This document shows, one piece after another, positions 7,436-11,487 of a DNA stretch of 11,487 nt. Numbering within the stretch: the first letter of the stretch is position 1; each line of letters begins with the position of its first letter. Both the position numbers and the translations under genes were made by a program. The notes beneath the pieces were generated by a model that was given only the letters and a program-made list of their open reading frames with translations, was not told the DNA's origin and did no database searches. Source of the DNA: DASSNR01 sp036278935 (GTDB lineage Bacteria; Gemmatimonadota; Gemmatimonadetes; Gemmatimonadales; Gemmatimonadaceae); the NCBI GenBank assembly GCA_036278935.1, contig DASUKA010000069.1:1-11487 (forward strand). Direction: 5' to 3'.

Positions 7436-7768
7436 TCAGGTGGTACCGAGGATGAGCTCCACGGAGCTCACGTAGCGGCGCCAGCTCGCAGTCTCCTGTC
7501 CGAGCGCCCGCTTGCCCGTGCCGGTAAGGCGGTAGTACTTGGCTCGGCGATTGTTCTCCGTGGTGCGCCATTCACTCTCGATCCATCCCTTCTGCTCCAG
7601 GCGCTGAAGCGCGGGGTAGAGCGAGCCCTGGTTCACGTCCAGTCCGCCGCGCGAGAACTGCTGGATGCGCTGGCTGATCCCCCAGCCGTGCATCGGCTGG
7701 AGCGTGAGCGTCTTGAGGATGAGCAGATCGAGCGTGCCGCGGAGGACGTCGGACGGTGGTGCGGGCAT
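7436..7768 (-). CDS. PadR-family transcriptional regulator (acidobacterial type)
   Basis: This 110-residue cytosolic DNA-binding protein closely follows the acidobacterial PadR pattern (TIGR03433), typically found beside ADOP permeases. It has GTLDLLILKTL (11-21), HGWGISQRIQQ (27-37), the recognition helix region VNQGSLYPALQRLEQKGWI (45-63), the wing NNRRAKYYRLTGTGKRAL (72-89), and a short C-terminal helix ending near 107 for dimerisation. The ATG at 7768 is used rather than one 78 bases upstream, because the family begins with a few residues before LRGTLDLL and because the longer version would run through the promoter and operator. A weak AGGT box lies upstream. It most likely represses its own promoter and so the permease gene; the signal it senses is unknown. 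Confidence 0.93.
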   Translation of the reverse strand: MPAPPSDVLRGTLDLLILKTLTLQPMHGWGISQRIQQFSRGGLDVNQGSLYPALQRLEQKGWIESEWRTTENNRRAKYYRLTGTGKRALGQETASWRRYVSSVELILGTT

Positions 7769-7814
7769 GGGGCGGACCTGGTGTAAGGACGGCGTGCACG
7801 GCAGCTGAGCACCG

Positions 7815-7859
7815 CTTCTGTCGGGTTCCGACAAATAATGCGTCAACTTCTGTCGGAAC
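7815..7859. promoter_or_regulatory. Candidate PadR operator: palindrome plus repeated half-site
   Basis: TGTCGG-GTT-CCGACA forms a perfect 6-3-6 palindrome at 7819-7833. A further half-site, TGTCGGAAC (7851-7859), is the exact reverse complement of GTTCCGACA (7825-7833). The same half-site also forms a direct repeat: CTTCTGTCGG occurs at 7815-7824 and 7847-7856, exactly 32 bases apart (about three helical turns). The cluster surrounds the putative padR promoter. PadR proteins commonly bind TGT/ACA-type dyads at their own promoters, so autoregulation is the natural reading. Confidence 0.6.
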
Positions 7860-7863
7860 GCAA
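7835..7863 (-). promoter_or_regulatory. Candidate promoter of padR-permease operon
   Basis: On the minus strand TTGCGT (7858-7863) and CATTAT (7835-7840) are 17 bases apart. The implied start near 7828 lies inside the TGTCGG palindrome, as expected for a repressed promoter. A closer match to a -35 box, TTGACG (7841-7846), is also present but has no good -10 box at the proper distance. Matches are moderate (three and four of six). Confidence 0.4.
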
Positions 7864-7903
7864 GAGGAGGGGCCGCGCCGCTACCGCGCCGCGCAGCGCC
7901 GCA

Positions 7904-9298
7904 TCACCCCGCGCCTTCGGACGCGGGCGCCGCGCGCTCGATATCGGGCGGGAGCACTCGCGCGAGTTGATCCGCCGCGCGCGCCGCGCCCTGCCCCTCG
8001 GCCACGTCCACGCGCGAGAGCAGCACGCCTCCCACAATGAAGAAGAGAATCAGCGAGAGGATGGCATTGCGGCTGCTGCTGGTCAGCGCGATCGTCACCG
8101 CGAAGAGCAGGGGCCCGAAGATGCTGGCGAACCGCTCGAACACGGAGTAGAAGCCGAAGAACTCGCCCGACTTGTGCGCCGGGATCAGGCTCGCGAAGAG
8201 CGAGCGGCTCAGCGCCTGCGTTCCCCCCTGCACGGTGGCCACGAGGATCGCGAGGATCACGAAGTGCGTTGCCGTGCGCATGAAGTAGCCCAGGATGCTG
8301 ATCCCCGCGTACACGAACAGGCCAAGGAAGATGGCGCGCTTGGTGCTGATGCGGGCCGCAAGCGGGCCGAAGAGGAAAGCGAACGGGACGCCGACGAACT
8401 GGACGACGAGGATGGCCGTGATCAGCACGCCCCGGCCGATCCCGATCTCCGTCCCGTACGCCGTGGCCATCTTCTGGATGGTCTGGATGCCGTCGTTGTA
8501 GATCATGAACGCGAGCAGCATCAGGAACGCCTGCTTGAAGCCGCGCAGCGCGCGGAAGGTCTCCGCGAGTCGGATGAAGGGAGCGACGAGGAGCCGCTCG
8601 GAGGGCGTCTCGTCCGGCTCGATGACGCGCGGCGGCTCGGGCACCCGGCGCAGGAGCGGGAGCGAGAACACCAGCCACCACGCGGCCACGGAGAGGAGCG
8701 CCAGCCGCGTGGGGAGCGTCGCCTGCGACTCGCTGAGCCCCGACCCGGCGGGGAGCCCGAACCACCCGGGTTTGAGGATCCAGAGCAGGTTGAGGGCGAG
8801 AAGGATCCCGCCGCCGAGGTAGCCGATGGCGTACCCCGCACTGGAGACGCGGTCGAGCTCCTCCGGCCGCGCGACGTGCGGGAGCAGCGCCTCGTAGAAC
8901 ACCACGCTCAACGTCGCCCCGACGAGCGCCAGCACGAAGAGCACGAGCGCGAGCGTGGTATCGCCGTGGTGGAGGAAGAACATCCCCGCGACGGCGGCCA
9001 CGCCGACGGACATCGCGCCCGCGAGCATCCGCTTCTTGGCGCCGGCATAGTCGGAGATCGCGCCGAGCACGGGCGACGCGACCGCGGCGATGAGCGCGGC
9101 GATCGTGTTCGCGGTGGCGAGAGCCTGCGTGGCGTGGCTCCCGGGGAGCGTGGTGCGCGCGATCTCCACGAAGTAGATGGGGAAGACGGCCACCATGATG
9201 GTCGTCTGCAGCGACGAGATGGCCCAGTCGTACATCGCCCAGGCGCGGAGCTCGGGGCGATGAAGGCCGAGGCGGGCGAGGAGGGTGGGGGTGGGCAT
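7904..9298 (-). CDS. MFS transporter, UMF1/Atg22-like
   Basis: This 464-residue inner-membrane protein has about twelve hydrophobic segments in two blocks (roughly 25-215 and 255-430) split by a charged cytoplasmic loop (216-250). It carries signs of the UMF1 group, related to the yeast vacuole effluxer Atg22: WAMYDWA near the N-terminus (20-26), YNDGIQTI (267-274), GGTQALSRS (358-366) and EFFGFYSVFERFASIFGPL (379-397). SDYAGAKKR (82-90) is the MFS loop-2/3 motif. In yeast, Atg22 exports amino acids from the vacuole; the substrate of bacterial members is unknown. The frame stays open upstream into the fic gene, but ATG 9298 gives the family's usual N-terminus. No Shine-Dalgarno box precedes it; a TACCTT six bases upstream could indicate a leaderless transcript. 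It ends 136 bases before padR and is 71 bases after fic. Confidence 0.9.
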   Translation of the reverse strand: MPTPTLLARLGLHRPELRAWAMYDWAISSLQTTIMVAVFPIYFVEIARTTLPGSHATQALATANTIAALIAAVASPVLGAISDYAGAKKRMLAGAMSVGVAAVAGMFFLHHGDTTLALVLFVLALVGATLSVVFYEALLPHVARPEELDRVSSAGYAIGYLGGGILLALNLLWILKPGWFGLPAGSGLSESQATLPTRLALLSVAAWWLVFSLPLLRRVPEPPRVIEPDETPSERLLVAPFIRLAETFRALRGFKQAFLMLLAFMIYNDGIQTIQKMATAYGTEIGIGRGVLITAILVVQFVGVPFAFLFGPLAARISTKRAIFLGLFVYAGISILGYFMRTATHFVILAILVATVQGGTQALSRSLFASLIPAHKSGEFFGFYSVFERFASIFGPLLFAVTIALTSSSRNAILSLILFFIVGGVLLSRVDVAEGQGAARAADQLARVLPPDIERAAPASEGAG

Positions 9299-9369
9299 TC
9301 GGGGAAGGTAGTCGGGTGAGGGAGGCCGCGGGATGGGCACTGGATCGTACCCGATCGCGCGGCCGGCAC

Positions 9370-10533
9370 TCACGGCGCTTCGGTGCCTTCGTTCAGGATG
9401 GCGAGGTAGCGGTCGTACGCGAACAGCCGGTTGCGGCGCTTGCCTGTAAGCTCGCGTGCGATCCCGAGCTCGACGAGCAGCGTCATCGCCGAGGAGGCTG
9501 CCGGGAACGACAGCGTGGTGGTACGGCAGACCTCCGACATCGACACGAGAGGACGCGCCTTGATGGCCTGGTGTACGCGCAGCGCCGAGCCCGCGCGCCT
9601 GCCCTGGGGCTCGATGCGCGACCGATCCGTGCGGAACAGCTCGGCCAGTCGCTCGGCCGTCGATACCGCTCCCTCGGCCGTCTGCCGAACGCCCGTGAGA
9701 AAGAACGAGAGCCAGGCTTCCCAGTCGCCGTCGCGACGGACACGAGCGAGCAGGTCGTAGTAGTCCGCGCGGTGCTGCTTGAGGTACAGGCTCAGGTAGA
9801 GGAGCGGTTCGCGCAGCACCCCGGCGTGACACAGGAGCAGCGTGATGAGCAGGCGGCCGACGCGGCCGTTGCCGTCGAGAAAGGGGTGGATGGTCTCGAA
9901 CTGCACGTGCGCGAGTCCGGCACGGACCAGCACCGGGAGGCCATCGTCCTCCGCGTGCAGGAAGCGCTCGAGCGCCGAGATGCTCTCTGCCACCTCGGTG
10001 TGGGGCGGCGGGACGAACGCCGCGTTGCCCGGGCGGCTACCCCCGATCCAGTTCTGCGACCGGCGGAAGGCGCCCGGATCCTTGCCGCTTCCGCGCCCCC
10101 GCGAGAGCAGTACGCCGTGTATCTCGCGGATGAGCCGGCTGGAGAGGGGAAACCCTTCGCGTAGCCGGGCGAGGCCGTGCTCCAGCGCCGCCACGTAGTT
10201 CGAGACCTCCACCACGTCGTCGAGCGGCACCCCGGGTACCTCGTTCAACTCGAACAGCAGGAGATCGGAGAGGGAGGATTGCGTTCCCTCGATCTGCGAT
10301 GACAGCACCGCCTCCTTGCGGATGTAGGCGTAGAGGAAGAGCGACCGGTCGGGGAGGAGCGAGGAGACCCCGTCCAGCCGGCCGAGAGCGAGCACCGCCG
10401 CCTCGAGGTCGCGGTGCAGCCACCCGGAGAAGTCGAGCGGGGGCGACGGCGGCAGTGGGGCGGGGAGAAATGCGCGGACCCCTTCTCCTCCGGCAGTGGC
10501 CAACTGATATCTACCCGTCGTTCCGCGCTTCAT
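9370..10533 (-). CDS. Fic family protein, class II (N-terminal inhibitory motif)
   Basis: This 387-residue protein is a probable AMP transferase that modifies hydroxyl groups of target proteins with AMP from ATP. The core motif HPFLDGNGRVGR (216-227) matches HPFxxGNGRxxR exactly, with H216 as the catalytic base and G221-N222-G223-R224 as the nucleotide anion hole. SSQIEG (78-83) fits the class II inhibitory motif [ST]xxxE[GN], with E82 expected to displace the ATP gamma-phosphate. The target-docking flap lies in NWIGGSRPGNAAFVPPP (161-177). The C-terminal part (about 318-380) looks like a winged-helix DNA-binding domain (SMSEVCRTTTLSFPAASSAM then RNRLFAYDRYL). This layout equals that of Shewanella-type Fic proteins. 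ATG 10533 is the first start after an in-frame stop (10552-10554); its ribosome site is poor. No separate antitoxin gene is adjacent, which fits the built-in inhibitor. The target is unknown. Confidence 0.95.
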   Translation of the reverse strand: MKRGTTGRYQLATAGGEGVRAFLPAPLPPSPPLDFSGWLHRDLEAAVLALGRLDGVSSLLPDRSLFLYAYIRKEAVLSSQIEGTQSSLSDLLLFELNEVPGVPLDDVVEVSNYVAALEHGLARLREGFPLSSRLIREIHGVLLSRGRGSGKDPGAFRRSQNWIGGSRPGNAAFVPPPHTEVAESISALERFLHAEDDGLPVLVRAGLAHVQFETIHPFLDGNGRVGRLLITLLLCHAGVLREPLLYLSLYLKQHRADYYDLLARVRRDGDWEAWLSFFLTGVRQTAEGAVSTAERLAELFRTDRSRIEPQGRRAGSALRVHQAIKARPLVSMSEVCRTTTLSFPAASSAMTLLVELGIARELTGKRRNRLFAYDRYLAILNEGTEAP

Positions 10534-10579
10534 TGCAGTCGGGGTGCGCGGCTAATTCATGAAGACTGAATAGCCGGAT

Positions 10580-10616
10580 GTGTTATTAATATTTCTCATG
10601 TAACATTAAATAACAC
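10580..10616. promoter_or_regulatory. AT-rich imperfect dyad upstream of fic
   Basis: GTGTTATT (10580-10587) and AATAACAC (10609-10616) are exact inverted arms; allowing one inserted base, the match continues inward through AAT/ATT. The centre is CATG (10597-10600). Only 8 of these 37 bases are G or C, against a very GC-rich surrounding. It lies about 47 bases before the fic start and is probably the fic promoter with an operator; TAATGT, TTTAAT and TATTAA are all possible -10 boxes, so I cannot assign one. Confidence 0.55.
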
Positions 10617-10623
10617 CCCCGGT

Positions 10624-10749
10624 TTAGGCAAGGAACGGACGCGCGGCGGAACCGGGGGTGAGCTTTGATGGTGCGGGTACGGGGGCGGATCGGGCGTCGA
10701 TTGTCCCGGCGGCGGTGGCGGAGATGAGAGCGGTGCGGAACTCCTCCAT
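10624..10749 (-). CDS. Possible 41-aa small ORF downstream of the VOC gene
   Basis: An ATG at 10749, with GGAG eight bases upstream, opens a 41-codon frame ending in TAA at 10624-10626. The product starts MEEFRTALISATAAGTIDAR and has a Pro/Ser/Ala-rich tail; I do not recognise it. It is in the same frame as the VOC gene, and no other stop lies between the VOC TAG (10804-10806) and this TAA, so a readthrough product would extend the VOC protein by about 60 residues. In such GC-rich DNA an open frame of this size can arise by chance, so the call is tentative. Confidence 0.3.
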   Translation of the reverse strand: MEEFRTALISATAAGTIDARSAPVPAPSKLTPGSAARPFLA

Positions 10750-10803
10750 GTCTTGCACTCCGTGCCCGAGCAGGACTCCTCCCGCGACCCCACCCCCGCC
10801 CTC

Positions 10804-11169
10804 CTACCGCGATGACAGCACGAACACGTTCCCGTCCACGTCCTTGAACACCGCAGCCGTTCCCCAGTCCGCCGTCTCCGGCTCCTGCACGAACTCCACC
10901 CCCTTCGCCCGCAGTTCCTCGTACGTGCGCTGCACGTTATCGGCGTAGAAGGTGACGTTGGAGAAGCCGCCGATCCGGTTCTCATGTCCGTCCGGCGTGA
11001 AGAGCACGAGCGAGGTCGGGGCACCGGGAATCCCCAGCTCGATCCAGCGCTGCTTGTCATCGAACGGCTGGTCGGTGAGGACGCGAAAGCCCAGCCGCTC
11101 GGTGTAGAACTCCAGTGCCCGGTCCTGGTCCTTCACCGGGATGCTCGCGAACTTGATGCCCTTGATCAT
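10804..11169 (-). CDS. VOC family (glyoxalase/bleomycin-resistance fold) protein
   Basis: This 121-residue cytosolic protein has the two beta-alpha-beta-beta-beta modules of the vicinal oxygen chelate superfamily: IKGIKFASIPVKDQDRALEF (2-21) to TSLVLFTP (52-59), then FSNVTFYADNVQRTYEELRAKG (69-90) to the closing VFKDVDGNVFVLSS (107-120). The usual first-strand metal-ligand histidine is absent (KFASIPV), so a metal-dependent glyoxalase I activity is doubtful; binding or sequestration of a small molecule or another lyase/dioxygenase-like reaction remain possible. ATG 11169 is supported by AGGAG six bases upstream, and the family starts here; the frame stays open for 38 codons upstream but those residues are unlike it. 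The gene is divergent from the regulator gene at 11323, which may control it. Confidence 0.9.
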   Translation of the reverse strand: MIKGIKFASIPVKDQDRALEFYTERLGFRVLTDQPFDDKQRWIELGIPGAPTSLVLFTPDGHENRIGGFSNVTFYADNVQRTYEELRAKGVEFVQEPETADWGTAAVFKDVDGNVFVLSSR

Positions 11170-11264
11170 GGATCGCTCCTGTGCGCGTGTGCTGGTGTGA
11201 GGGTGCGGACGTGACCACCCAATTCTCCAGGGGCGCGACGTCTGCGCAAGGCGCGCGATGCGTG

Positions 11265-11288
11265 CTATGGCATTGATCTCCATAGAAT
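11265..11288 (+). promoter_or_regulatory. Divergent control region: dyad CTATGG-N9-CCATAG with -10 box
   Basis: CTATGG (11265-11270) and CCATAG (11280-11285) are perfect inverted arms nine bases apart. The right arm overlaps TAGAAT (11283-11288), a five-of-six -10 box for the plus-strand gene; no good -35 box is found upstream. This placement inside the 153-base space between the VOC gene and the regulator suggests an operator, but that is inference. Confidence 0.4.
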
Positions 11289-11310
11289 CGTATCATTCGC
11301 CGGCAATCAC

Positions 11311-11315
11311 GGAGG
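11311..11315 (+). promoter_or_regulatory. Shine-Dalgarno box setting the GTG start of the HTH gene
   Basis: GGAGG lies seven bases before GTG 11323 and thirteen before the next in-frame ATG (11329). The normal spacing favours the GTG. Confidence 0.7.
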
Positions 11316-11322
11316 AATTCAG

Positions 11323-11487
11323 GTGCCAATGGTGGAGATGGATGCACACATCATCGACACGTTGATGCCGGACCTGGTGGGGCACGACCGCCAGCCGTCC
11401 GCCTTCCTGATCTATCTCTACTTGTGGCGCCGGAGCGGCGACGGCGCGCACCGAACGGCCACGGCGAGCCTTCGCGAGATCGCCGAG
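11323..11487 (+). CDS. Probable helix-turn-helix regulator, N-terminal part only
   Basis: The only plus-strand gene is cut by the right edge after exactly 55 codons. The visible part has a helical start (VEMDAHIIDTLMPDLVGHDR), a hydrophobic helix PSAFLIYLYLWRRSGD (25-40) and TATASLREIAE (45-55). This helix then polar turn then SLREIAE is how many winged-helix regulators begin their DNA-binding domain, where the next residues would form the recognition helix. The start is GTG with a strong GGAGG box. Since the rest is missing, the family is not certain. It is divergent from the VOC gene and may regulate it or itself through the dyad between them. Confidence 0.6.
   Translation, partial: MPMVEMDAHIIDTLMPDLVGHDRQPSAFLIYLYLWRRSGDGAHRTATASLREIAE

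Noticed and set aside
7838..9319. Plus-strand open frame of 493 codons
   Set aside because: It is antisense to the MFS gene, with a low-complexity Glu/Arg/Asp-rich product and no fold signature.
9343..9356. GATCG-TACC-CGATC hairpin after fic
   Set aside because: The stem is short and has no T-tract, so a terminator call is not supported.
9299..9832. N-terminal extension of the MFS protein to an upstream start
   Set aside because: It would overlap the fic gene by more than 450 bases and adds residues unlike any MFS N-terminus; the family start fits ATG 9298.
9370..10533. Fic plus neighbours as a toxin-antitoxin module
   Set aside because: The inhibitory motif is within the Fic protein itself, and neither the MFS gene nor the small ORF resembles a Fic antitoxin (FicA/VbhA type).
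1..11487. CRISPR array, tRNA or transposon ends
   Set aside because: I looked for regularly spaced repeats, cloverleaf-like segments, and terminal inverted repeats with transposase frames and found none.

Overview
The window is a high-GC bacterial chromosome segment with ten genes on the minus strand and one partial gene entering on the plus strand at the right edge. The best guess for the source is Gemmatimonadota or Acidobacteriota. The main reason is the pairing of a PadR regulator of the acidobacterial type with an orphan, duplicated MacB/FtsX-like permease (ADOP family), plus an exported S10 carboxypeptidase. This placement is inference from gene content, not a database result. No rRNA, tRNA, CRISPR array, insertion sequence or phage gene is visible.

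Layout from left to right, all minus strand unless stated. (1) The 5' two-thirds of pyrE (orotate phosphoribosyltransferase), cut by the window edge, with its own promoter placed so close to the start codon that the mRNA would be nearly leaderless. (2) A FAD-dependent aromatic-hydroxylase-type monooxygenase, 12 bases behind a 68-residue DUF6494-like protein; these two look co-translated. (3) An exported cyclophilin-type peptidyl-prolyl isomerase and, upstream, an exported S10 serine carboxypeptidase, separated by a G-rich tract and a perfect 14-bp hairpin. (4) A padR-permease operon, with a promoter and an inverted/direct repeat cluster upstream of padR that looks like an autoregulatory operator. 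(5) A UMF1/Atg22-type MFS transporter. (6) A class II Fic protein with its own N-terminal inhibitory motif, preceded by a strikingly AT-rich imperfect dyad. (7) A VOC (glyoxalase-fold) protein followed, in the same frame, by a possible 41-residue small ORF. (8) On the plus strand, the first 55 codons of a probable helix-turn-helix regulator, divergent from the VOC gene across a 153-base shared control region.

Most of this is ordinary chromosomal housekeeping and accessory content. The coherent regulatory units are padR-permease, DUF6494-monooxygenase and the VOC/HTH divergent pair. I see no clear-cut new multi-gene system. The observations most worth checking are the PadR operator geometry, the DUF6494-flavoprotein pairing, the AT-rich dyad in front of fic, the near-leaderless pyrE promoter and the small ORF behind the VOC gene. 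Because the DNA is GC-rich, long open frames lie antisense to nearly every gene; I treat these as shadows.
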